A stretch of 41,966 nt of DNA from Caballeronia sordidicola (GCF_002220365.1 NZ_MTHB01000304.1:1-41966), one strand, 5' to 3'. Numbered from the stretch's first letter, positions 1 to 8,382 are shown. The notes: a model not told the origin generated them from the sequence alone. Translations and numbers: made by a program.

Positions 1-1352
1 AGCCGCACGATTTCCTCCTCGATCAACTGCAGGCGCTTCTGCGATGCCTCGTCCTTTTCCTTCTTGACCGCTTCGCGCTCGATCTTCAACTGGATCAACC
101 GACGATCGAGCCGGTCCATCTCTTCGGGCTTCGAATCGATTTCCATCTTGACCCTGGACGCTGCTTCGTCGATCAGGTCGATGGCTTTATCGGGGAGAAA
201 ACGGTCCGTGATATAGCGATGCGACAATTCCGCCGCCGCGACGATCGCCGGATCGGTGATTTCCACGCCGTGATGCAGTTCGTACCTTTCCTTCAGGCCG
301 CGCAGGATCGCGATGGTCGCTTCCACCGACGGTTCATCGACCAGCACCTTCTGGAACCGGCGCTCGAGCGCTGCATCCTTTTCGATGTACTTGCGATATT
401 CGTCAAGCGTCGTCGCGCCGATGCAATGCAGCTCGCCGCGTGAGAGCGCCGGCTTCAGCATGTTGCCCGCGTCCATGGCGCCTTCGGCTTTACCTGCACC
501 GACCATGGTATGAATTTCATCGATGAAAACGATGGTCTGGCCTTCGTCCTTGGCAATGTCGCTGAGCACGGATTTGAGCCGCTCTTCGAATTCACCGCGA
601 TACTTGGCGCCGGCCAGCAACGCGGCCATGTCGAGCGACAGCACGCGCTTGCTCTTGAGCGATTCCGGCACTTCGCCGTTCACGATCCGCTGCGCGAGAC
701 CTTCCACAATCGCCGTCTTGCCCACGCCCGGCTCACCAATCAGCACCGGATTGTTCTTCGTCCGGCGTTGCAGGATCTGGATTGATCGGCGAATTTCATC
801 GTCACGGCCGATCACCGGGTCGAGCTTGCCGGCGCGCGCGCGCTCGGTCAGGTCAACCGTGTATTTCTTCAGCGCGCCGCGCTGGCTTTCGGCGTCCTGG
901 CTATTCACCTGGCCGCCGCCGCGGACCGAATTGATCGCCGCTTCGAGCGCCTTGCGCGTCAAACCATGCTGCTTCGCGATACGACCGGCTTCGCCCTTGT
1001 CATCGGCGATGGCGAGCAGGTACATCTCGCTCGCGATAAACGTGTCGTTGAGCTTTTGCGCCTCTTTGTCGGCGCTGTTCAGCAAGCCGGCGAGATCGCG
1101 GCTGACCTGGACGTTGCCGTCCGTGCCCTGGACTTGCGGCAGACGCGTCATGGCGTCCTTGAGCGCGGTTTGCAGCGCCTGGACCTGCACCCCCGCCTGC
1201 GACAGCAGCGAGCGCGCCGAACCGTCCTGCTGCGCAATCAACGCGGAAAGCAGGTGAACCGGTTCGATATATTGATTGTCATTGCCGACGGCGAGACTCT
1301 GCGCGTCGGCCAGTGCTTCCTGGAACTTCGTGGTTAGCTTGTCGATTCTCAT
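1..1352 (-). CDS. clpB: ATP-dependent disaggregase ClpB, N-terminal part (cut by window start)
   Basis: Hsp100 chaperone that threads aggregated proteins through a hexameric ring together with DnaK in the cytoplasm. The visible 450 residues cover the N-domain (about 1-145), the first AAA+ domain with Walker A GEPGVGKT (206-213), a Walker B segment VFIDEIHTM, the sensor stretch IGATTLDEYRKY, and the beginning of the charged middle-domain coiled coil (EEMDRLDRRL onwards). The second AAA+ domain lies outside the window. The ATG at 1350-1352 is preceded by GGAGG, which fixes the start. A sigma-32-like promoter lies about 135 bp upstream. Family assignment is certain. Confidence 0.97.
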   Translation of the reverse strand, partial: MRIDKLTTKFQEALADAQSLAVGNDNQYIEPVHLLSALIAQQDGSARSLLSQAGVQVQALQTALKDAMTRLPQVQGTDGNVQVSRDLAGLLNSADKEAQKLNDTFIASEMYLLAIADDKGEAGRIAKQHGLTRKALEAAINSVRGGGQVNSQDAESQRGALKKYTVDLTERARAGKLDPVIGRDDEIRRSIQILQRRTKNNPVLIGEPGVGKTAIVEGLAQRIVNGEVPESLKSKRVLSLDMAALLAGAKYRGEFEERLKSVLSDIAKDEGQTIVFIDEIHTMVGAGKAEGAMDAGNMLKPALSRGELHCIGATTLDEYRKYIEKDAALERRFQKVLVDEPSVEATIAILRGLKERYELHHGVEITDPAIVAAAELSHRYITDRFLPDKAIDLIDEAASRVKMEIDSKPEEMDRLDRRLIQLKIEREAVKKEKDEASQKRLQLIEEEIVR

Positions 1353-1705
1353 ATTGAGACCTCCAAATCGGGATGTGTTCAAAATGAGGCGTGATCCGGC
1401 ACTTTCAAGCGCTCCGCTGCCCAAAAGCCGCACTTTTTCTGCGAAATGCCGATTGACGCGCTTGATGGTGCCGAGCGGTTGATAGTGGTTGGGGAGCGCT
1501 CCCGGTGCTCAAAAACGTCGAGTCGGTAGCCACAACGTACGTTGGCGTCCGTCGAACGTGGGCGTCATGGGAGCATTGTGATCGGATCGGGACGGCGGCG
1601 CACTGATCCAGGTCTAAAAACCGGCAAGGGCGGCGCCGGAAATAAGCGTGCGTCAGGAGGGGTAGTCAGTTACTTCTGTTGCTTCAGCTACTTAAGGCAG
1701 CTCAG
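1353..1705. other. Intergenic region between clpB and nsrR
   Basis: It holds the clpB leader with its Shine-Dalgarno sequence and the candidate heat-shock promoter. The remainder, about 1515-1705, lies downstream of nsrR. I see no convincing gene or U-tract terminator in it. Confidence 0.5.
1487..1513 (-). promoter_or_regulatory. Candidate sigma-32 heat-shock promoter of clpB
   Basis: On the minus strand TTTGAG (1508-1513) is followed after 13 bases by CCCCAACC (1487-1494). This resembles the heat-shock consensus CTTGAA - 13 to 15 bases - CCCCATNT in sequence and spacing. It sits upstream of clpB, a classical heat-shock gene, and would give a 5' untranslated region of roughly 130 bases. The -10 part departs from consensus at its 3' end. 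Confidence 0.45.
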
Positions 1706-2197
1706 TCAGCCATGTCCAGCGATTCGACCGATGCCCGCCGCTGCCGGCATGAATCGAACGATGCCGAGCAAGCCCGCGAGCTCGTCAGCCGGCGACGCCA
1801 GATCGCCGATCGTATGCTGGTCGAGTTCCGCGAGGAACGCATCGCGCGCGGCGGCGAACACCCCCCGCAGACGGCAATGCGACTGGATCACGCAATGCCG
1901 GTGGGCCTCGCTGTCATCGGCGAAACAGCCGACTATCGAAAAATCGTTCTCGGTCTTGCGCACGACCTCGCCGATGCTCAGCAACGGTGTACGAGGATCG
2001 AGCCTCAGTCCACCGTTACGGCCGCGTACGGTTTCGACCCAGCCCAGCTCCCCGAGCCGCTGCACCACCTTCATGAGATGGTTCTTGGAGATTCCGTAGG
2101 CGTCGGAGATCTCCTGGATGGTCGACAGCCCCTCGGGCCGGACGGCCAGATAGAGCATGACGCGCAACGAGTAGTCGGTGTAATCGGTCAGTCGCAT
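1706..2197 (-). CDS. nsrR: Rrf2-family nitric-oxide-sensing repressor NsrR
   Basis: Predicted iron-sulfur transcription factor that represses nitric-oxide detoxification genes until NO damages its cluster. The 163-residue product opens with MRLTDYTDYSLRVMLYLA and has a winged-helix region about residues 25-65 containing ISKNHLMKVVQRL and GGLRL, typical of NsrR. Three cysteines at 91, 102 and 108, the last two with the CX5C spacing of NsrR, are the expected cluster ligands, and Asp8 is also present. A longer reading from 2230 adds eleven residues not seen in the family, so the ATG at 2195-2197 is chosen. It is divergent from a truncated globin gene, a likely target. IscR is the main alternative, but the start and the Cys spacing favour NsrR. 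Confidence 0.85.
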   Translation of the reverse strand: MRLTDYTDYSLRVMLYLAVRPEGLSTIQEISDAYGISKNHLMKVVQRLGELGWVETVRGRNGGLRLDPRTPLLSIGEVVRKTENDFSIVGCFADDSEAHRHCVIQSHCRLRGVFAAARDAFLAELDQHTIGDLASPADELAGLLGIVRFMPAAAGIGRIAGHG

Positions 2198-2852
2198 GGG
2201 TATTCGCGTAGTTCGCGTAATCAGTCGCATCAGCCGATCGCGTGGTCACGTCGGTCCGCAGCGTAGTAATAACGTCAATCAGCTTCAATCGCACGGATAC
2301 AGGGTACGGCGTCAGGCGGCACAGATAGTCAGGTTTGCTCGACCTGAACGAGACCGTGCGTGCCTGACCCAATCCGTTCGTCCGTCCGCCCGATCGCCGG
2401 GCAACGCGGGCACCATGGCCGCAACCGCTGCGGCCAGCCGCCGCGTGCGCCATCCACTGTGTCACGATAAAACGTCAATTATCATGGAAGCAGTCAGCCG
2501 GACGTCAATCAAACATCATTTTGCTCATTTGCCGCGCGTACCGGTCGAACTTATCGGCGTACCTTGTTGGCGAAGCTTGTTTTCGTAACTTATTTTTGTA
2601 ACTTCTTTATCCGCCAGAAATTTTCTGGCCCCATTTACGGATGGCTCGTTTTACGGTGCCGGCTTCATGAGCCTGCTTTTATGCATCAATTAGCCGATAG
2701 CTCCGTAGTTTATTCTGTTTCCGTCAAATACCCACCGTACGAGGCATCTTACTCATACCCGGCGGGTCGGAATGGCGTTCACCTATTCAAAGCCACTATC
2801 AGCGTTTTACCAGCCAGACTAAATCCCTCACTGAATCCTGTCATCGAATCTT
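2198..2852. other. Long divergent control region between nsrR and the globin gene
   Basis: About 650 bp separate two divergent starts. The part from about 2465 to 2850 is visibly richer in A and T than its surroundings, for example the TAACTT..TAACTT stretch at 2586-2604. It contains a near-perfect palindrome (2613-2629) and a GCATCTT block (2744-2750) that resembles half of an NsrR site. Open frames here are short and unlike any family I recognise. Confidence 0.5.
2613..2629. promoter_or_regulatory. 17-bp palindrome, possible operator
   Basis: GCCAGAAA-T-TTTCTGGC has perfect 8-bp arms around one central base. It lies in the AT-rich part of the nsrR-globin divergent region, about 225 bp upstream of the globin start. 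The short loop makes an RNA hairpin unlikely and a dimeric-protein site more plausible. It does not match the NsrR or FNR consensus that I know. Confidence 0.35.
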
Positions 2853-3452
2853 ATGAGCAAGCCCCTGATTGAGCCCTCCAGCAAGCCGAACTCGCTACCG
2901 ACGCCACTCGTACGCATCGCGGAACCCGACGAAACGAATATCCGGGAACTGGTCGACGCGTTCTACCGGCGTGTGGACGATGACCTGCTGCTTGGTCCGA
3001 TCTTCGCCCGCGAACTTGCCGGGCGCTGGGACGTGCATTTGGCGAAAATGACAACGTTCTGGTCGAGCCTCGTGCTTAAAACGAAGGGATATAGGGGCAA
3101 CGTTCAAGAGGCGCACCGGCCTCTCGGCGATATTGAACCCCAGCGTTTCGCCCGCTGGCTCACGCTTTTCCTCGATACCGTCGACACCCGCTACGAGCCC
3201 GCCGCGGCCGTGCAGTTCATGGAGCCGGCGCTGCGCATTGCGCAAAGCCTGCAACTGAGCAAATTCGGCTGGGACTATGCCATTCCGGATGCACAGCTCG
3301 CTTTGATGGCGTCGCTCAAGCGACTGCGCACAGGCCGCAGCGAGACTGAATCCTCAACGGAGTTACCTGACCGGAGCCACGTCGAACCCTTTCCGGTCAA
3401 GCTATCGGGCGTTGAAAACACCGAACTACGCGACCAATCAGGTGACGCATAA
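2853..3452 (+). CDS. Group III truncated hemoglobin
   Basis: Small heme protein expected to bind O2 or NO in the cytoplasm and help in NO detoxification or redox balance. The globin part covers about residues 24-150 of 199. It has Tyr38 in DAFYRRV at the expected distal B10 place, the DVHLAKMTTFW block with His62 and Trp70 at likely E7 and E15 places, and His88 in QEAHRPL as probable proximal ligand. The last 45 residues are a polar tail with no family similarity that I see. The ATG at 2853 has only a weak ribosome-binding site. Divergence from nsrR suggests NO control. Confidence 0.85.
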   Translation: MSKPLIEPSSKPNSLPTPLVRIAEPDETNIRELVDAFYRRVDDDLLLGPIFARELAGRWDVHLAKMTTFWSSLVLKTKGYRGNVQEAHRPLGDIEPQRFARWLTLFLDTVDTRYEPAAAVQFMEPALRIAQSLQLSKFGWDYAIPDAQLALMASLKRLRTGRSETESSTELPDRSHVEPFPVKLSGVENTELRDQSGDA

Positions 3453-3507
3453 GCGCGGCTTGCCGGTCCGCCTGCCAGACACCCAAACAGAGCGCCGGCC
3501 GCGACTG

Positions 3508-3627
3508 GTTGCGGTGCCAGTTGCGGTGCCAGTTGCGGTGCCAGTTGCGGTGCCAGTTGCGGTGCCAGTTGCGGTGCCAGTTGCGGTGCCAGTTGCTGCC
3601 AGTTGCTGCCAGTTGCTGCCAGTTGCT
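3508..3627. repeat. Tandem repeat tract, 7 x 12 bp plus 3 x 10 bp
   Basis: Seven perfect copies of GTTGCGGTGCCA run from 3508 to 3591. They are followed by three perfect copies of GTTGCTGCCA (3592-3621), which is the same unit lacking GG, then a partial copy that touches the moaE stop codon. The tract fills the space between the convergent globin and moaE genes. The 12-base unit is a multiple of three, so open frames across it are artefacts. Perfect identity of copies suggests recent slippage. Confidence 0.97.
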
Positions 3628-4106
3628 TAAGCCCCCGCGCTTTTGGGAGGCTCCAGATCCCATCGTGTCAGCGCGGCGGCGTCGGATTCACGAGCATCGA
3701 CCCATTTCTCGCCGTGTTCTGTCTTTTCCTTCTTCCAGAACGGCGCCTGCGTTTTCAGATAATCCATCACGAACGCACACGATTCGAACGCTTGCGCCCG
3801 GTGCATGGCAGTTGTCACAACCAGCACGATCTGGTCGAGCGGCAAGAGTTTTCCCACGCGATGCACGATCAACACATCCGAACCCGGCCAGCGTTCTCGA
3901 GCCTGCGCAGCGATTGCCTCCAGTGCCTTTTCGGTCATGCCGGGATAATGTTCCAACTCCATTGCCTGAACCGTTTGGCCCTCGTTCAGATCCCGCACCG
4001 TGCCGACGAAACACGCCACCGCGCCCACCTTGGGATTGTCGGCGCGCAACGCGGCCACTTCCGTACTGAGGTCGAAGTCGGCTTCCTGCACGCGTACTCG
4101 GGTCAT
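3627..4106 (-). CDS. moaE: Molybdopterin synthase catalytic subunit MoaE
   Basis: Large subunit of molybdopterin synthase, which inserts two sulfurs from MoaD thiocarboxylate into cyclic pyranopterin monophosphate. The 159-residue protein contains GAVACFVGTVRD (about 28-39), the LEHYPGM motif, the VLIVHRVGKL segment and APFWKKE near the C-terminus with the active-site lysines; all are family hallmarks. Its ATG at 4106 directly follows the moaD stop at 4108. The stop codon abuts a tandem repeat tract. Translation is probably coupled to moaD. Confidence 0.97.
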   Translation of the reverse strand: MTRVRVQEADFDLSTEVAALRADNPKVGAVACFVGTVRDLNEGQTVQAMELEHYPGMTEKALEAIAAQARERWPGSDVLIVHRVGKLLPLDQIVLVVTTAMHRAQAFESCAFVMDYLKTQAPFWKKEKTEHGEKWVDARESDAAALTRWDLEPPKSAGA

Positions 4107-4107
4107 C

Positions 4108-4365
4108 TCAGCCTCCCGTGACTGGCGGGAAGAAAGCGACTTCGCAACCTTCCGTAATGCGTCGAGCCGGATCCGTCATTTCGTGGTTGCACGCCATGCG
4201 CAATGAGCGGCCCTCGGCAAGCGTTTGCGCCCATGCACCGCCGCGCATGCGCAGCCAAGCCCGCACGTCGCCGACGGTGGACACGCCGTCCGGCACATCC
4301 ACGCTCTCGTTCGCCACGCCGAGCGCTTCGCGCACGCCTGCAAAAAACCTCAATTCGACTTTCAT
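4108..4365 (-). CDS. moaD: Molybdopterin synthase sulfur carrier subunit MoaD
   Basis: Ubiquitin-like sulfur carrier of molybdopterin synthase. The 85-residue product starts MKVELRFFAGVREALG and ends with FFPPVTGG, the di-glycine tail that becomes a thiocarboxylate. A TTG four codons upstream would overlap the moeA stop, but the ATG at 4363-4365 has GAAGG at proper distance and gives the usual length. It lies between moeA and moaE in one transcription unit. Confidence 0.96.
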   Translation of the reverse strand: MKVELRFFAGVREALGVANESVDVPDGVSTVGDVRAWLRMRGGAWAQTLAEGRSLRMACNHEMTDPARRITEGCEVAFFPPVTGG

Positions 4366-4373
4366 GATTGCCT

Positions 4374-5639
4374 TCAACGCATCAGTTCTGAAAACGGGAT
4401 GAAACGCACGGTTTCGCCGGCCTGGATAGCGTGATTTGGCGGGTTATCGATCAGACCGTCGCCCCAGACTGTGGACGTCAACACAGCCGAGCTTTGATTC
4501 CCGAACACCTCCAGACCACCGGCTTCGTTCACCTGGGCACGCAGGAATTCGTTGCGCCGGTCACCCTTTTTCTGCGTGAAATCAGCGCGCATGGCGTACG
4601 CGCGTGGCTCAACCGCTTCGACGCCCGCCAGCCGCAGGATGAACGGCCGCACGAACAGCAGGAACGTGCAGAAGCTGGAGACCGGATTCCCAGGCAACCC
4701 GATGAAATACGACTCGCCGCTGTTCTGATCGGCCGGCTCGCGCCGCACCGCGCCGAACGCGAGCGGCTTGCCGGGTTTCATCGCGATCTGCCACATGGAA
4801 ATGCGCCCCTCGGCTTCCACCGCCGGTTTCACATGATCTTCCTCGCCAACCGATACGCCCCCGCACGTGAGGATCAGGTCGTGATCACGCGCCGCCCGCC
4901 GCAGGGTTTCGCGGGTTGCGTCCAGACGATCCGGCACGATACCGAGGTCGGTCACGTCGCAACCCAGCTTCGAGAGCAACGCACGCAGCGTGAAACGATT
5001 CGAGTTGTAGATCGCACCGGGGCGCAACGGCTCGCCGGGCATGGTGAGTTCGTCACCCGTAAAAAACACCGCCACGCGCACTTTGCGCACCACTTCGAGA
5101 GCAGCGCTTCCCACCGATGCCGCGAGCCCCAGCGCCTGCGGCGTAAGCCGCGAACCGGCGGGCAGAATCACGGAGTCGCGACGGATATCAGCGCCTTGCC
5201 GGGTGATCCATTCGCCCTCCGGCGGCACGTGCGAGAAGGTCGCGCCGGCGTTGTCGGCGCGAACCATTTCCTGCATCACGACGGTGTCCGCGCCCGGCGG
5301 CACGGTGGCCCCGGTAAAGATGCGCGCGACCGTGCCGGCAACCAGCGGCTCGGCCGTTTGGCCAGCCGGCACACGCTGCGACACGGGCAGCGTCACGGCG
5401 CTCGCATCAGACGCACCGGCGAGATCCGCGGCCCGCACCGCGTAGCCGTCCATGGCACTGGTGCGCATGGGCGGGACGTCGAGCGGCGACACGACCGCTG
5501 TGGCAAGCACGCGCCCGAGCGCTTCGAAGGTATCGACGGTTTGTGCGCCGTCCACCCGGCGCGCGGCCGCAAGCAAGGTAGCGAGTGCGTCAGCGGTGGA
5601 CAGCAATGGCGGGCGTGGAGCGGCGGGCGTGGTGGACAT
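4374..5639 (-). CDS. moeA: Molybdopterin molybdenumtransferase MoeA
   Basis: Catalyses insertion of molybdate into adenylylated molybdopterin. The 421-residue length is standard. Diagnostic segments are PPMRTSAMDGYA (about 56-67), RIFTGATVPPGADTVVMQE, GDEL, TCGGVSVGEEDHVK and GLPGNPVSSF in the MogA-like domain, followed by a C-terminal beta domain. It is the first gene of moeA-moaD-moaE; the stop precedes the moaD ATG by 8 bases, so the three proteins should be co-expressed. No molybdate-responsive leader was recognised upstream. Confidence 0.97.
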   Translation of the reverse strand: MSTTPAAPRPPLLSTADALATLLAAARRVDGAQTVDTFEALGRVLATAVVSPLDVPPMRTSAMDGYAVRAADLAGASDASAVTLPVSQRVPAGQTAEPLVAGTVARIFTGATVPPGADTVVMQEMVRADNAGATFSHVPPEGEWITRQGADIRRDSVILPAGSRLTPQALGLAASVGSAALEVVRKVRVAVFFTGDELTMPGEPLRPGAIYNSNRFTLRALLSKLGCDVTDLGIVPDRLDATRETLRRAARDHDLILTCGGVSVGEEDHVKPAVEAEGRISMWQIAMKPGKPLAFGAVRREPADQNSGESYFIGLPGNPVSSFCTFLLFVRPFILRLAGVEAVEPRAYAMRADFTQKKGDRRNEFLRAQVNEAGGLEVFGNQSSAVLTSTVWGDGLIDNPPNHAIQAGETVRFIPFSELMR

Positions 5640-5936
5640 CGTCGGGATTCGTATTGGCCGTGGAACGGTGAACGGGTGAAATGGGCAGCGCTAAAAGCGT
5701 TGCATCCGAAGCACTTATTGTAGCGAGAAGCCGGCCGCTAGCGTCCCCCGCTTGCGCCCGATCCGGGCTCATCGGCCATCCGGACAAGTGCGGGACATGA
5801 CGCACGCGTGGCGCCCCCCGTGGCGCACCCGGCCACGCACCCCGGCTGCGCGACGCCTTTTTTTGACTGGTGCCCCCGCTGCCGCGGGCACCAAGCTCGG
5901 TGATACACTCGCACGACACTTTCAGACTTCTCCCCT

Positions 5937-6482
5937 ATGAAATTCTGTTCCGTCTGCGGCCACGAGGTCGGCCTGAGCATTCCGCCTGGCGACAACCGCG
6001 AGCGCTATGTCTGCGGTAATTGCGGCACGGTGCATTATCAGAATCCGCGCAACGTGGTCGGGACCGTGCCGGTCTGGGACGACAAGGTGCTGCTGTGCCG
6101 GCGCGCGATCGAACCGCGCTACGGCTACTGGACTTTGCCCGCGGGTTTCATGGAGATGGATGAAACCACCAGCGAAGGCGCCGCGCGCGAAACGCTCGAG
6201 GAAGCCGGCGCACGCGTCGAAATCCAGAGCCTCTTCACGCTGCTGAACGTGCCGCACGTGCATCAGGTGCATCTCTTCTACCTGGCACGGCTGCTGGATC
6301 TCGACATTGACGCAGGCGAGGAAAGTCTAGAAGTTAAGCTCTTCGACGAGAGCGAAATCCCCTGGGACGAAATTGCCTTCCCGACGGTCGGGCAGACGCT
6401 GCGCTTCTTTTTTGCCGACCGCGCCGCCGGCAACTACGCGCTGCATACCGGCGACATCTTCCGCTCACTGCGCGAAGGCTGA
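5937..6482 (+). CDS. Nudix hydrolase with N-terminal zinc ribbon
   Basis: Predicted pyrophosphohydrolase of a nucleoside-diphosphate-linked compound; the substrate is not deducible. Cys4, Cys7, Cys26 and Cys29 form a zinc ribbon. Residues 70-94 hold a complete Nudix box: Gly70, Glu76, Arg84-Glu85, Glu88-Glu89 and Gly91. At 181 residues it is shorter than NADH pyrophosphatase NudC (about 257) and matches the small zinc-ribbon Nudix group common in beta-proteobacteria. Only 14 bases separate its stop from aat, so they are probably co-transcribed. The upstream 297 bp hold no other gene. Confidence 0.93.
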   Translation: MKFCSVCGHEVGLSIPPGDNRERYVCGNCGTVHYQNPRNVVGTVPVWDDKVLLCRRAIEPRYGYWTLPAGFMEMDETTSEGAARETLEEAGARVEIQSLFTLLNVPHVHQVHLFYLARLLDLDIDAGEESLEVKLFDESEIPWDEIAFPTVGQTLRFFFADRAAGNYALHTGDIFRSLREG

Positions 6483-6496
6483 GCGCCCCCCGGATC

Positions 6497-7246
6497 ATGG
6501 TTCCATGGCTCGCCTCCGACGATCCGTTCCCCCCCGTCGAGCGCGCGCTAGGCGAGGCGAGCGGTGCGCCCGGATTACTCGCGGCCAGCGCTGAATTGCA
6601 GAGCAGCCGCCTCGTGGATGCGTATCAGCGCGGCATTTTCCCGTGGTATTCCGATGGCCAGCCGGTGCTCTGGTGGAGTCCCGATCCGCGCATGGTGCTG
6701 ATTCCCGACGAATTCAAAGTCTCCGATTCGCTGCGTAAAACGCTGCGGCGTGTGTTACGCGAAGCGTCGTGGGAAATTCGCGTGGACGAAGATTTCGCCA
6801 GCGTGATGCGTGCCTGTGCCCAGACGCCGCGCGAAGGCCAGCGCGGCACCTGGATCACGGCGGATATCGTGCAAGCGTATTCCTCGCTGCATCGCGAAGG
6901 ACGGGCGCACAGCATTGAAACGTGGTTCGAGGGCAAGCGCGTGGGCGGTCTTTATGGCGTGTCGTTCGGGCGCATGTTTTTCGGCGAATCGATGTTCGCG
7001 CATCGCACCGATGCCTCGAAAATCGCGCTCGCGGCGCTCATAGGACACTTGCGTCACCATAAAATAGAGATGATAGACTGCCAGCAGAATACGTCGCATC
7101 TGGCGTCGCTGGGCGGCCGGGAGATCTCCCGCAAGGCATTTGTGAGACATCTGCGCGGGGCGGTCGGCGAGCCGCCGGTCCCTTGGCAGTTTGACAAATA
7201 CGCGCTGCTCGAGACGCTTCGCCCCCCCGTGTTGCCGCCTGAATGA
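6497..7246 (+). CDS. aat: Leucyl/phenylalanyl-tRNA-protein transferase
   Basis: Transfers Leu or Phe from tRNA to N-terminal Lys or Arg of proteins, creating degrons for ClpS/ClpAP. The 249-residue protein has the typical YQRGIFPWYS and WWSPDPRMVL motifs (about 35-60), GTWITADIVQAY and GLYGVSFGRMFFGESMF. The tail after residue 210 shows no known motif. It is followed 203 bp downstream by bpt, the second tRNA-dependent N-terminal aminoacyl transferase. Confidence 0.96.
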   Translation: MVPWLASDDPFPPVERALGEASGAPGLLAASAELQSSRLVDAYQRGIFPWYSDGQPVLWWSPDPRMVLIPDEFKVSDSLRKTLRRVLREASWEIRVDEDFASVMRACAQTPREGQRGTWITADIVQAYSSLHREGRAHSIETWFEGKRVGGLYGVSFGRMFFGESMFAHRTDASKIALAALIGHLRHHKIEMIDCQQNTSHLASLGGREISRKAFVRHLRGAVGEPPVPWQFDKYALLETLRPPVLPPE

Positions 7247-7449
7247 GCGAGGCCGGTTTTGAACGAGGCGCGAGGTGCGGCACCCCAGCCGATGCATCCT
7301 TTAATATTCGCGAACGAATCCAGAATCATCGAATGTGATGTACAGCAGGCAAGATAGCGACACAACCGAGGTTTTCCGCCCTGCATCGAACCACTGCGGC
7401 ACGGTTGGGTCGGTAAGCAAGATAGACGCTTAGAACGAGAGCTGCCAAC

Positions 7450-8331
7450 GTGACTCACCCCAATGAGCTGCCGCTTTCACCGCTTTCGGCGTTGCAATTC
7501 TATGCAACGGCGCCGTACCCCTGCAGCTATCTGGATGGACGCATTGCGCGCTCCCAGGTGGCAACGCCCAGTCACCTGATCAACTCCGACGTCTACACCG
7601 AACTCGTCAGAGCGGGTTTCCGGCGCTCCGGGGTCTTCACCTATCGCCCGTATTGCGACGGCTGCCGCGCCTGTGTGCCGGTGCGCGTGGCCATCGACCA
7701 CTTCAAGCCGAACCGCACCCAGCGGCGCGTCTGGAAGCAGCATGGCGGGCTGGTGGCGAGCGTCGCGCCGCTTCACTACGACGAAGAGCATTACGCGCTC
7801 TATATGCGCTATCAGTCGGCGCGGCACGCGGGCGGCGGCATGGATCGCGACAGCCGCGACCAGTACGAGCAATTTTTGCTGCAAAGCCGGATCAACTCGC
7901 GCCTGGTGGAATTCCGCGAGCCGGTGCGCGCCCGCCATCCCGCCGACCCCGGTAACCTCGAGGCAAGCCTGCCTGGCAATCTCACCGACGATCCGGCTGA
8001 GCCCGGCACGCTGCGCATGATCAGCATGATCGACATCCTCGGAGACGGACTTTCGTCGGTTTATACGTTTTTCGAGCCCGGCCTGCCGCACACCAGCTTC
8101 GGCACTTACAACATCCTGTGGCAGATCGAGCAGGCGCGCAGCCTGGATTTGCCTCACGTCTATCTTGGTTACTGGATTCGTGAGAGCGACAAAATGGCCT
8201 ACAAGGCCAATTTTCGGCCGCTGGAGGGCTTGATCGACGGCCACTGGGGCTTACTCGATCCCCTTACCATGCACTCCGCCGGAACGCCGCCCATGCCCGG
8301 CAAAATGCCAACGGACAAGCCGCGGCGCTAA
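7450..8331 (+). CDS. bpt: Aspartate/glutamate leucyltransferase (arginyltransferase family)
   Basis: Bacterial ATE1-like enzyme that, in characterised homologues, adds Leu to N-terminal Asp or Glu and so feeds the N-degron pathway. The sequence shows YPCSYLDGRIARSQ near residue 20, the FRRSGVFTYRPYCDGCRACVPVRV block (about 58-82) with the conserved cysteines, and the C-terminal HVYLGYWIRES-KMAYKANF region. The start is a GTG at 7450 in register with family N-termini. The gene is 293 codons long, slightly above average owing to a proline-rich tail. Confidence 0.94.
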   Translation: MTHPNELPLSPLSALQFYATAPYPCSYLDGRIARSQVATPSHLINSDVYTELVRAGFRRSGVFTYRPYCDGCRACVPVRVAIDHFKPNRTQRRVWKQHGGLVASVAPLHYDEEHYALYMRYQSARHAGGGMDRDSRDQYEQFLLQSRINSRLVEFREPVRARHPADPGNLEASLPGNLTDDPAEPGTLRMISMIDILGDGLSSVYTFFEPGLPHTSFGTYNILWQIEQARSLDLPHVYLGYWIRESDKMAYKANFRPLEGLIDGHWGLLDPLTMHSAGTPPMPGKMPTDKPRR

Positions 8332-8350
8332 GGGCCAACAGTGGGCCGCC

Positions 8351-8382
8351 GGCCCTGTTCGCGGCCCTGTTCGCGGCCCTTT
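8351..8382. repeat. Short 12-bp tandem repeat downstream of bpt
   Basis: GGCCCTGTTCGC occurs twice perfectly (8351-8374) with a third partial copy ending in a T run. The first copy can also pair with AGGGCC at 8331-8336, giving a six-base stem. The tract could therefore act as a weak terminator before pyrD, but this is not certain. Confidence 0.8.

Noticed and set aside
2016..2465. 149-codon minus-strand frame overlapping nsrR
   Set aside because: Part of it is nsrR DNA read in a different frame; the true NsrR frame is complete.
3412..4069. Open frames through the tandem repeats (VAVPVAVP- and RCQLRCQL-type proteins)
   Set aside because: They result from a 12-base repeat read in frame and run antisense to moaE; no ribosome site or family similarity.
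4431..5723. 430-codon plus-strand frame opposite moeA
   Set aside because: Antisense shadow of a well-conserved gene; Arg/His-rich composition typical of such shadows.
5873..5900. Hairpin GGTGCCC/GGGCACC with adjacent T run upstream of the Nudix gene
   Set aside because: The T run precedes the stem on the plus strand and reads as A on the minus strand, so it is not a terminator for either side.
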